Positions 1 to 6,503 of a stretch of 29,263 nucleotides of DNA are shown here, piece after piece. Source of the stretch: JBBRTJ01 sp038244535. GTDB taxonomy: Bacteria > Actinomycetota > Acidimicrobiia > Acidimicrobiales > Ilumatobacteraceae. Made by a program: the position numbers and the translations under genes. The notes under the pieces are model-generated. The model saw only the letters and a list, made by a program, of their open reading frames with translations. It had not been told where the DNA came from and made no database searches. The stretch lies in assembly GCA_038244535.1 (NCBI GenBank), contig JBBRTJ010000043.1:1-29263 (forward strand). Reading direction: 5' to 3'. How positions within the stretch are numbered: position 1 is the first letter of the stretch; each line of letters opens with the position of its first letter.

Positions 1-19
1 CGCGTGGTTGGATGACGTC

Positions 20-376
20 GTGGCCAAGAACGTGCTGGGAACCGACCTCCAATCGTGCTGCACCGATCCGCTGACAGGCTTCTACCGCGACGGCACCTGC
101 AACACCGGCGGCGAGGACCACGGCGTGCACGTCGTGTGCGCCCGCGTGACCGATGACTTCCTCGCCTTCAGCGTGGCGCAGGGCAACGACCTCGTGACGC
201 CGATGCCCGAGTACGGCTTCCCCGGCCTCCAGCCCGGCGACTGCTGGTGCCTGTGCGCGGCCCGGTGGAAGGAGGCGCTCGACGCCGGCGCCGCCCCGCG
301 GGTGAACCTTGAAGGAACCCACGCCCGCGCGCTCGAGTGGGTCACCCTCGGCGAGCTCCGCCGGCACGCCCTGTAG
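20..376 (+). CDS. DUF2237 family protein
   Basis: This is a small conserved bacterial protein of unknown function. The family pattern is visible in NVLG near the start, TDPLTGFYRDGTCNTG, EDHGVHVVCA, FPGLQPGDCWCLCAARW and the closing THARALEWVTLGELRRHA. The Cys/Trp-rich motif CWCLCAARWKEA is typical of the family. With a GTG start at 20 the protein is 118 residues, close to the usual length. A TTG at 8 is an in-frame alternative, and the frame is open to the left edge, so the true start could lie outside the window. It ends 26 nt before the convergent vapC gene. No function should be inferred from the context. Confidence 0.85.
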   Translation: MAKNVLGTDLQSCCTDPLTGFYRDGTCNTGGEDHGVHVVCARVTDDFLAFSVAQGNDLVTPMPEYGFPGLQPGDCWCLCAARWKEALDAGAAPRVNLEGTHARALEWVTLGELRRHAL

Positions 377-402
377 GGCACCGGCGCCGCGCCGCCAGGG
401 CG

Positions 403-774
403 CTAGTAGGGCGCCTTGAGCTTGGCGAACATCGGGAAGTGCTTGACGTTGCGCGTGAGCAGGGGGGCGTCGAGCACCTGGGCGGTGGCCGCCACGACGT
501 AGTCGATGGAGTCGATGCCCGAGTGCGAACGTCCGAATCGACGAGCAAGGTCGGCGGCGACACCGGCCACGATGGCATCAACGGGGCCATCGACCGTCTC
601 GTCGAGCAACGTCATGATCGCTGGCATCTCCGACGAGCGGGCTCCCGCCAGCACCTCGAAGCGAACCATCGACGGCACGACCACGACGTCGCCGGCGTGG
701 CGGTCGAGGGCGGCGACCGCAGCGGGCGTGCCTCGGAGCACGTCGACCAGCACGTTCGTGTCGACCACGACCAT
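403..774 (-). CDS. vapC: VapC-family PIN-domain toxin (putative ribonuclease)
   Basis: This is a 123-residue PIN-domain protein, the toxin half of a type II toxin-antitoxin pair. Members of this family are Mg-dependent RNases that cleave tRNA, rRNA or mRNA when freed from the antitoxin. The PIN landmarks are visible: VDTNVLVDVLRG at the N-terminus with the first acidic residue, FEVLAG with the conserved Glu, the acidic IDSIDYVVAATAQ segment, and LLTRNVKHF near the C-terminus. The ATG at 774 shares one base with the TGA of the antitoxin gene (TGATG), which implies translational coupling; a TTG one codon upstream is less likely. The RNA target cannot be told from sequence. Confidence 0.9.
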   Translation of the reverse strand: MVVVDTNVLVDVLRGTPAAVAALDRHAGDVVVVPSMVRFEVLAGARSSEMPAIMTLLDETVDGPVDAIVAGVAADLARRFGRSHSGIDSIDYVVAATAQVLDAPLLTRNVKHFPMFAKLKAPY

Positions 775-1082
775 CAAACGGCCCGCCTCCGCGCCGGCTT
801 CGGATGGGGTGACCGTACTGACCGTACTGACCGCGCCGAGAGCGAAGCGCGGATGCGCTGCTGGTACCCGAGCCCATCGTCGGAACGGTCCGACCAGGTG
901 CCGGCGGCTTCAGTCAGAGCCTGGCGGAAGCGGTCAGCCCGCTTTTGCGTGCTTCCGAGGCCGAAGCGGGCCTCCACGACCTGACGGACGATCTCGGCCA
1001 TGGAGGCACCGGTTCGCGCGCTCTCTCCCGAGAGCGCCTCGTACTGATCGTCATCGAGCGTGATCTGGAGTCGATGGCTCAT
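774..1082 (-). CDS. vapB: VapB-like antitoxin with ribbon-helix-helix domain
   Basis: This 102-residue protein begins HRLQITLDDDQYEALSGES and continues TGASMAEIVRQVVEARFG. That is a beta strand followed by two helices, the ribbon-helix-helix (CopG/Arc) DNA-binding fold of many VapB antitoxins. The C-terminal half (FRQALTEAAGTWSDRSDD and beyond) should wrap and inhibit VapC. The final stretch SVRSVRS is encoded by a 9-bp tandem repeat and may be a recent slippage expansion. The gene is first in the operon. It has no Shine-Dalgarno sequence, but a -10-like TAAGAT lies 6 nt before the ATG, so the mRNA is probably leaderless. An inverted repeat overlapping this promoter is a likely autoregulatory operator. 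Confidence 0.88.
   Translation of the reverse strand: MSHRLQITLDDDQYEALSGESARTGASMAEIVRQVVEARFGLGSTQKRADRFRQALTEAAGTWSDRSDDGLGYQQRIRASLSARSVRSVRSPHPKPARRRAV
812..833. repeat. 9-bp tandem repeat inside vapB
   Basis: The unit accgtactg occurs at 812-820 and 821-829 and is followed by a partial third copy (accg). The period is three codons, so copy number changes keep the frame and would lengthen or shorten the Ser-Val-Arg tract near the antitoxin C-terminus. Confidence 0.8.
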
Positions 1083-1101
1083 GACATCATCTTACGTCAT
1101 G
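1080..1101. promoter_or_regulatory. Candidate VapB operator (inverted repeat)
   Basis: CATGAC at 1080-1085 and GTCATG at 1096-1101 form a perfect 6-bp inverted repeat with a 10-nt spacer. It covers the vapB start codon and the -10 element. A third half-site, CATGAC, lies at 1118-1123. Ribbon-helix-helix antitoxins usually repress their own promoter through such paired sites. Assignment to VapB is inference. Confidence 0.5.
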
Positions 1102-1117
1102 TTCCATCACCGTTCAC
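1089..1117 (-). promoter_or_regulatory. vapB promoter, probably leaderless
   Basis: Read on the minus strand, GTGAAC (1117-1112) and TAAGAT (1094-1089) are separated by 17 nt. They match the TGA core of a -35 box and the TANNNT pattern of a -10 box. Only 6 nt separate the -10 box from the vapB ATG, so transcription would start at or next to the A of the ATG. Confidence 0.55.
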
Positions 1118-1156
1118 CATGACGGGCCTGGGTTCGAGCCCGGGACGCCGACCCGT

Positions 1157-1162
1157 TACGGT
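1157..1162 (+). promoter_or_regulatory. Candidate -10 element of the redoxin gene (leaderless)
   Basis: TACGGT fits TANNNT and lies exactly 6 nt before the ATG at 1169. No Shine-Dalgarno sequence is present. No clear -35 box is visible. Confidence 0.35.
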
Positions 1163-1168
1163 TCGGCG

Positions 1169-2281
1169 ATGGCGATCTGGACTGTCATCGACGAGCAGCG
1201 GCCGTTCGAGGTGGAGGCCGGTGACGATCTCGTCATCGACCCTGCCCTGCTCGGCTGGGAGCGCAAGGCCGAGGGCCTGTGCCGTGACGACGTGTGCGTG
1301 ATGGTGGCACCCGATGCCACCCTCGGCCTGGCCGACGTCGCTCGCCTGCTCGGCCGGCCGCTGGTGATCGACGCGGACGAGCGGATCGCATCCCTCGGCG
1401 GGTCGGCGGTCGATCGGGCCGACGCCCTGCGCAGTGGGATGGCCCCCGACTTCGAGTTACCCGACGTCGATGGCGTGCTCCACCGCCTCAGCGACCACCA
1501 GGGTCGCAAGGTCGTGCTGTACGCCTACGCCAGCTGGTGAGGTTGTCGCGCCGACCTGCCCGTGTGGCAGGCCATCCACGAAGAGCTCGGGCCCGAGGGC
1601 CTCGACGTCCTCACCGTCGCCATCGACGCGACGCTCGATGCGCCCCGCCCGTACGTCCGCAACGCCAAGGCCACCCACCCGAGCCTGGTCGACACCGAGC
1701 ACCAGGTAGCCGACCTCTACAACATGGTCAACGTGCCCACCGTCGTCTGGATCGACGAGGAGGGCCGCATCGTGCGGCCCAACGACGTCCACTACGTGAG
1801 CAGCGAGTACTCCTCCATCACCCAGTTCCACCCCCGCAAGCCGCTCAACGCGCTACGGGCCTGGGTTCGGGGCGAGGCCGAGGCGCTGCCCGACGAGCTC
1901 GCGGCCAAGCCGATCGACGAGCTCGTCGCGATGCCCACGGCCACCGACCAGGAAGCCCGAGCCGCCTTCGCCATCGGATGGCACCTCGCCCAGCAGCCGG
2001 GCAAGGCCGAAGCCGCTGAAGCCTGGTTCCAGCGGGCGGGCGCGCTGGCGCCCCACGACTTCACGATCCGGCGCGGATCGATGCCCATCCGCGGCATCGA
2101 TCCCTCCGGCCCCGCCTTCTTCGAGATGACCGCCGCCTGGCGGGCCGCGGGCAACGACTACTACAAGCCGCTGCCCGACCTCGCCACGACCCCGGACGAC
2201 TTCGAGGCTGAACCGGTTCCCGAGGTCGACATCGCCTCGATCATCGCCAGGGACAAGGCGATTCGCGAAGCCACCGATTGA
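1169..2281 (+). CDS. Candidate selenoprotein: thioredoxin-fold (TlpA/redoxin-like) protein with in-frame UGA in the active site
   Basis: The reading frame runs from ATG 1169 to TGA 2281 (370 residues) if the single in-frame TGA at 1538-1540 is decoded, as residue 124. Both sides are clearly one protein. Upstream, APDFELPDVDGVLHRLSDHQGRKVVLYAYASW is the usual redoxin approach to the active site; downstream comes GCRADLPVWQ, then the cis-proline loop NVPTVVW (Pro190). The TGA sits where relatives have the first active-site Cys, giving W-U-G-C-R with a following Cys126. The N-terminal domain (1-85) has a CX4C pair (Cys38, Cys43). The C-terminal domain (about 240-370) has a TPR-like helical stretch and the motif DFTIRRGSMPIRGIDP. 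The likely role is thiol-disulfide or peroxide chemistry; no signal peptide is seen, so it is probably cytoplasmic. Alternatives are a nonsense mutation or a one-base error for a Cys codon. Confidence 0.75.
1541..1577 (+). promoter_or_regulatory. SECIS-like hairpin after the in-frame UGA
   Basis: CCTGCC (1555-1560) pairs perfectly with GGCAGG (1566-1571) around the 5-nt loop CGTGT (1561-1565). A lower helix is possible between 1541-1545 and 1573-1577 (four of five pairs). The loop starts 21 nt after the UGA and contains the GU dinucleotide (1562-1563). The spacing and loop bases resemble the SelB-binding hairpin of E. coli fdhF. The stem lies in codons for conserved residues (LPVWQ), so some pairing could be fortuitous. 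Confidence 0.5.
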
Positions 2282-2575
2282 TCGCAGGCCGGCCCGAGCG
2301 GTAGCGACACGTCCTTCCGAGCGCTTCGAACGGACCTTGATCCGGCGGATGTCGAGGCGAACGCCCGTCGCCTCGTCGACGACGACCGGGTGGATCGTGG
2401 CACCGGTCTCGCGATCGCTCAGCCGCACCTGAGCGCCGTCGGACTCCTCGAACAGCCAGTCCTCGCCGAAGCGCCACATGGCGGCCAACTGAGCGTCAAC
2501 CACAGGCCGCCGCGAACCGATGGCAACGACAACCCCCAAGTGCGCCGAGAACGTGCGCGCCCAGAAGCCACCCAT
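1853..2575 (-). CDS. Hypothetical ORF downstream of the sulfite reductase; only the first part looks coding
   Basis: This frame fills the 318-nt gap between the redoxin and the sulfite reductase genes. Its first 83 or so codons (2575 to about 2326) look like a real protein, with segments such as AAMWRFGEDWLFEESDG and ATGVRLDIRRIKVRSKR, strong G/C at third positions and a balanced composition. I do not recognise the family. After about 2325 the coding character fades, and the frame stays open to 1853 only by running 429 nt antisense to the end of the redoxin gene. The 3' part is probably not real; the gene may have lost its stop or be truncated. It starts 24 nt after the reductase stop on the same strand, so it would be co-transcribed. 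No Shine-Dalgarno sequence is seen. Confidence 0.35.
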   Translation of the reverse strand: MGGFWARTFSAHLGVVVAIGSRRPVVDAQLAAMWRFGEDWLFEESDGAQVRLSDRETGATIHPVVVDEATGVRLDIRRIKVRSKRSEGRVATARAGLRSIGGFANRLVPGDDRGDVDLGNRFSLEVVRGRGEVGQRLVVVVARGPPGGGHLEEGGAGGIDAADGHRSAPDREVVGRQRARPLEPGFSGFGLARLLGEVPSDGEGGSGFLVGGRGHRDELVDRLGRELVGQRLGLAPNPGP

Positions 2576-2599
2576 TGGCCGGTGGCGCGCGTCGCTCGA

Positions 2600-4348
2600 T
2601 CAGTCGGCCTCGTCGACGGCGGCCTTGCCCCGGCGGGGTGGCGGGGCGGGCACGAGCGTGGCCAGCTCGGTCTCGCCGACTCGGTGGCAGTAGTCGCCAA
2701 AGCTCTCCCCGTCGAGGCGCTCGGCTCCGTAGCGGGCCACGATCGGATCGAGCGCGCCCGGCAGGTCGCCCAGCTTCAGGCCCACAGCCACGCGCTGGGC
2801 CAACCGCTCGCCGCCGACCGAACCGCCGAGGTAGAGGTCGTAGGTGCTCTTGGTGCGCCCGACGATCCCGACCTCGGCCGTGTAGGGGCGGGCGCAGCCA
2901 TTGGGGCAGCCGGTCATGTTGACGCGCAGCGCGATGCCGCCGAGGCCCCGCTGCACGAGCATGCCGTGCAGCCCATCGGCCACCTGGGGCAGCACCCGCT
3001 CGGCCTCGCCCAGCGCCTGGCCACACGTCGGCAGCGCCGGGCACGCGATGGCGTGGCGGTGCACCCCGCTCAGCGCGTCCGCCATGGGGACGTTGTGGCT
3101 GCTCAGCACCCGCTCGACCTCGACCCGGTCTTCGGCGGCGAACCCGCACAGCAGCACGTCCTGGCGGGCGGTGAAGCGCACCTCGGGCAGCCAGCGGTCG
3201 ATCACCGTGCGCAAGGCGGTGCGCAAGCGTACGTCGTCGGTGTCGCGCACCCGTCCCGAGGGCACCTGCACCCCGAGGACCCATCGGCCGTCGGCGTCGA
3301 GCCACCAGCCGAGGTGGTCCTGGCTGTCGGTGAAGGGGGGCAGCTCGACCGGATCGATCAGGGGCCGGCCGAGCCGCGCCTCGACGAGCGAGCGGAACGC
3401 CGACTCGCCGATGGTGTCGATCGTGTACTTGAGCCGGGCCCGGGCGCGATCGTCGCGGTTGCCGTGGTCTCGTTGGACGAGGACCACCGCGCGCACGACA
3501 TCGCTCAGGTCGGCCTCAGGCACCCAGGCCAGTGGCGTGGCCAGACGGGGGTAGGTGTCGTCCTCGCGGGCGTGGCTCTGGCCGAGACCGCCACCGACGA
3601 GCACCACGTAGCCCGCCTCGCCGTGGCGTTCGATGGGCACGATGCCGGCGTCGTGGGTGAAGACGTCGATGCAGTTGTCGCCCGGCCAGGCGAACCCGAT
3701 CTTGAACTTGCGCGGCAGGTAGGTGTCGCCGTACAGCGGCTCGACGCCAGCGGGCGCATCGGCCGGCTGCGTGACCGGTGCCGCCGACACGGTCACGGCC
3801 TGCTCACCATCGATCCACACCTCGTAGTAGGCTCCGGTGTCGGGCCGGAAGGTGACGGCGAGGCCCTTGGCCGCGGCGAGCAGGCTCGCCTGGCTGCGTC
3901 CCGGGAGGTGGGCGGGGCAGCAGGTGACGTTGCGCACGACGTCGCCGCAGGCCGCCAGCGTGCTGACCAGCTCCTCGTTGAGCGTGGCGATGAGGTGGCG
4001 CAGGTCGCTCTTGAGCACCCCGTGGTACTGGAGGCCCTGACGGGTGGTGATGCGCAGGCTGCCGTCGGCGACCTTGTCGGCCAGCGTGTCGGCCACGAGG
4101 TACTGCTCGGCGGTCAGCACACCGCCCGGCACGGAGGCGCGCACCATGCACGAGTAGGCCAGGCCCTGCTTGGCCTGGGTGCGAACCCGGCGCTGGTCAC
4201 GATCGTCCTGCTGGTAGACGCCGTGGAACTTCAGCAGGAGCTGGCTGTCGGCCGAGAAGTCGGTGGTGTCCTCGACCAGCTCCTCGGCCAGCGTGCCTCG
4301 AAGGTGCCGGCTGGCGAGCTTGGTGGCCTCGGCCGCAGACGTGCTCAT
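2600..4348 (-). CDS. Ferredoxin-type sulfite/nitrite reductase, sirohaem [4Fe-4S] haemoprotein
   Basis: This 582-residue protein belongs to the sirohaem sulfite/nitrite reductase family, which reduces sulfite to sulfide (or nitrite to ammonia) with six electrons. The cofactor cysteines are all present: Cys436 and Cys442 in ACPALPTC, Cys481 and Cys485 in TGCPNGC. The N-terminal half shows the family segments GVYQQDDRD, RITTRQGLQYHGV, NVTCCP and YLPRKFKIGFAWPGDNC; VLVGGGLGQSH follows. The fold is the usual tandem repeat of ferredoxin-like and sirohaem domains. It has no flavin domain, so ferredoxin or a separate reductase is expected as electron donor. The segment RQGLQYHGV and the overall resemblance to assimilatory sulfite reductases make sulfite the likelier substrate, but nitrite cannot be excluded. 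No cysH, cysD or cysN gene is nearby. Confidence 0.9.
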   Translation of the reverse strand: MSTSAAEATKLASRHLRGTLAEELVEDTTDFSADSQLLLKFHGVYQQDDRDQRRVRTQAKQGLAYSCMVRASVPGGVLTAEQYLVADTLADKVADGSLRITTRQGLQYHGVLKSDLRHLIATLNEELVSTLAACGDVVRNVTCCPAHLPGRSQASLLAAAKGLAVTFRPDTGAYYEVWIDGEQAVTVSAAPVTQPADAPAGVEPLYGDTYLPRKFKIGFAWPGDNCIDVFTHDAGIVPIERHGEAGYVVLVGGGLGQSHAREDDTYPRLATPLAWVPEADLSDVVRAVVLVQRDHGNRDDRARARLKYTIDTIGESAFRSLVEARLGRPLIDPVELPPFTDSQDHLGWWLDADGRWVLGVQVPSGRVRDTDDVRLRTALRTVIDRWLPEVRFTARQDVLLCGFAAEDRVEVERVLSSHNVPMADALSGVHRHAIACPALPTCGQALGEAERVLPQVADGLHGMLVQRGLGGIALRVNMTGCPNGCARPYTAEVGIVGRTKSTYDLYLGGSVGGERLAQRVAVGLKLGDLPGALDPIVARYGAERLDGESFGDYCHRVGETELATLVPAPPPRRGKAAVDEAD

Positions 4349-4356
4349 GGGTCACC

Positions 4357-4362
4357 ATCCTA
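4357..4362 (-). promoter_or_regulatory. Candidate -10 element of the sulfite reductase gene
   Basis: On the minus strand TAGGAT lies 8 nt before the ATG at 4348, in a 67-nt gap. No Shine-Dalgarno sequence precedes the ATG, which suggests a leaderless or near-leaderless transcript. The -35 region is not convincing. Confidence 0.35.
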
Positions 4363-4415
4363 GCGAATCCCGACTACTCCGATCATCTTTTGCGGGTATC
4401 GGTCGGCACCGGCTC

Positions 4416-6500
4416 CTAGAAGGTGGCGACGTCGAGCACCGCGGCCACGATGTCGGCCACCTGCGGCAGGATCGCCTGCTCGAGGCTGGGCTCGTAGGCG
4501 ACGTGGGTGTCGAGCGCGGCGACCCGACGGATCGGGGCGTCGAGCGAGGTGAAGCAGTGCTCGGCCACCCAGGCCACGACCTCGGCCCCGAAGCCGACGG
4601 TCAGCACGTCTTCGTGCACGACGACCAGCCGGTGGGTCCGGGCCACCGACTCAGCCACCAGTTCGTGGTCCCACGGGCTGATCGTGCGCAGGTCGATGAC
4701 CTCGACCTCGATCCCGTGCTCGCTCGACACCTGCTCGGCGGCGACGCGGCTCTTCTCCACCGTGGCGCCCCACGACACGATCGTGAGGTCGTCACCCTCG
4801 CGCCGCACCGCCCCCCGGCCGAACGGCAGCACCCAGTCTGCGGGCGGGAGCGGATCGGCCGTGTAGGGCTGGCGCAGCAGGTGCTTGTGCTCGCAGAACA
4901 GGACCGGGTCGTCGCCGGCGAACGCGGCCCGCAGCAGCCCAGCGGCATCGGCGGCCCGGGAGGGGAAGGCGATGAGCAGGCCGGGCACGTGGGCGAAGAT
5001 CGACTCGCCGCACTGGCTGTGCCAGATCGATCCGCCCGCGAGGTAGCCCCCGATGGGCACCCGGATGACGACCGGACACGTGAACGCCCCGTTTGAGCGC
5101 CAGCGGGTGGTGGCCAGCTCGGTCTTGATCTGCTGGGTGGCGGTCCAGATGTAGTCGAAGAACTGGATCTCGGGTGCGGGCTTCAGGCCCCGGATGGCCT
5201 GCCCCACAGCCCGACCGATGATGTTGGCCTCGGCCAGCGGGGTGTTGAAGCAACGGGCCTGACCGAAGCTGCGCTGTAGCCCGTGCGTGGTGCCGAACAC
5301 GCCGCCTTTGCCCTCGACGTTGGCCAGCACCTGCTCCCGGGCATCGGCAACGTCCTCGCCGAACACCCGGATCCGCTCGTCGGCGGCCATGAGCTCGTGC
5401 AGGGTCCGCTTGATCGCCTCACCCATCGCAACGACCTCCCCGCCGAGCGGAGCCGGGCCGGGGTCATCCAGGCGAGGAAGGACGTAGACGTGCTCGGTCA
5501 CGGTCCTCGGATCGGGACGGGGAGCGGCAAGGGCCGCCGCGGCGGCAAGGGCCACCATCTCCCGAGCCGTGACCCGCAGCGCAGCGGCCTCGGCTGCGCT
5601 CAGCACTCCCCCGTCGATGAGCGCGTCCTGCATCTGGTCGATCGGATCGAGCAGGGCCTCAGCCTCGAGCTCGGCTGTCGAGCGGTACTTGGTCTGAGTG
5701 TCGGCCGCGCTGTGCGAGTAGGGGCGCGTCACCCGGGCGTGGATGAGCGCGGGGCCTACGCCGGCCCGCACCCGCTCGATGATGCTGCGGGCTTGCTCGC
5801 GGACCTCGAAGTAGTCGGTGCCGTCGACGCGATGGACGTCGAGGCCCCGGAACCCGCGGACCATCTCGGCCACCGGGGCGGGTGCCTGATCGCTGGAGGG
5901 GACCGAGATGGCATAGCCGTTGTCGGCCACGACGAACAGCACGGGGAGGTGGAGTGTCGCGGCGCTGTTGAGGCTCTCCCAGAACTCGCCCTCGCTGGTC
6001 GCCCCCTCGCCGAGCGACACGTAGGTCAGCTCGTCGCCGTACGCGGTGCAGCCAGGGAGCTGCGGGCGGCGCACGATGTAGCGGCTGGCCTCGGCGCTCC
6101 CGACGGCGGGCAGGCACTGGCTGCCCGTGGCACTGGTCTGGCTCACGATGTTGAGCGCCTTGCTGCCCCAGTGGCTCGGCATCTGGCGCCCACCCGACGC
6201 CGGGTCGGCCGCCGAGCCCACGGCTTGCATGAGCACCTCGGTCGGCGTCACGCCCAGCCCGAGCACCAGCGCCTGATCGCGGTAGTACGGGAAGAACCAG
6301 TCGTAAGCCGGCCGGAGGTGCCGAGCCAAGCCGAGCCCGAGCGCCTCATGGCCGGCGCCGGAGATCTGGAAGAACACCCGGCTCTGCTTCTGCATCGAGA
6401 TCTGGCGATCGTCGATGGCCCGCGACACCAACGCGGTGAGGAAGTCGTCACGTAGCTCCTGCACCGGGAAACCCCGGAACGTCTCGATCTGGGACGTCAT
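4416..6500 (-). CDS. 2-oxoacid dehydrogenase E1, alpha and beta subunits fused
   Basis: This is a 694-residue thiamine-diphosphate enzyme that decarboxylates a 2-oxoacid and passes the acyl group to the lipoyl arm of E2. Residues 1-330 are an E1-alpha domain. The ThDP/Mg motif is GEGATSEGEF (164-173) ending in DNGYAIS (193-199), and the phosphorylation-loop-like RPYSHSAAD is at 259-267. After a short Ala/Pro linker, residues 350-694 are an E1-beta domain with RVFGEDVAD, FNTPLAEANIIGRAVG and IEVEVIDLRTISPWD. In many bacteria these are two genes. The overall pattern is closest to branched-chain 2-oxoacid (bkd-type) or pyruvate/acetoin-type E1; substrate cannot be fixed from sequence. The gene begins 3 nt after the E2 stop, so the two are co-translated. 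Confidence 0.92.
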   Translation of the reverse strand: MTSQIETFRGFPVQELRDDFLTALVSRAIDDRQISMQKQSRVFFQISGAGHEALGLGLARHLRPAYDWFFPYYRDQALVLGLGVTPTEVLMQAVGSAADPASGGRQMPSHWGSKALNIVSQTSATGSQCLPAVGSAEASRYIVRRPQLPGCTAYGDELTYVSLGEGATSEGEFWESLNSAATLHLPVLFVVADNGYAISVPSSDQAPAPVAEMVRGFRGLDVHRVDGTDYFEVREQARSIIERVRAGVGPALIHARVTRPYSHSAADTQTKYRSTAELEAEALLDPIDQMQDALIDGGVLSAAEAAALRVTAREMVALAAAAALAAPRPDPRTVTEHVYVLPRLDDPGPAPLGGEVVAMGEAIKRTLHELMAADERIRVFGEDVADAREQVLANVEGKGGVFGTTHGLQRSFGQARCFNTPLAEANIIGRAVGQAIRGLKPAPEIQFFDYIWTATQQIKTELATTRWRSNGAFTCPVVIRVPIGGYLAGGSIWHSQCGESIFAHVPGLLIAFPSRAADAAGLLRAAFAGDDPVLFCEHKHLLRQPYTADPLPPADWVLPFGRGAVRREGDDLTIVSWGATVEKSRVAAEQVSSEHGIEVEVIDLRTISPWDHELVAESVARTHRLVVVHEDVLTVGFGAEVVAWVAEHCFTSLDAPIRRVAALDTHVAYEPSLEQAILPQVADIVAAVLDVATF

Positions 6501-6503
6501 GGC

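Noticed and set aside
377..402. Possible terminator between the convergent DUF2237 and vapC genes
   Set aside because: The 26 nt are GC-rich with short direct repeats, but I could not find a clean stem-loop with a T-tract on either strand.
1124..1150. tRNA T-arm-like sequence (GGTTCGAGCCC) upstream of the redoxin gene
   Set aside because: The T-stem has a mismatch and there is no matching acceptor, D-arm or anticodon arm upstream, where vapB lies. It is not a tRNA or a convincing attachment site.
1562..2281. Separate gene starting with GTG at 1562
   Set aside because: It is the same frame as 1169-1537, lacks a ribosome site, and would start inside the thioredoxin fold just after the active site. 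It is better read as the second half of one UGA-containing gene.
2390..4363. 657-codon open frame antisense to the sulfite reductase
   Set aside because: Gly/Ala/Arg/His-rich composition with no family motif; a typical shadow frame in GC-rich DNA opposite a gene with clear catalytic cysteines.
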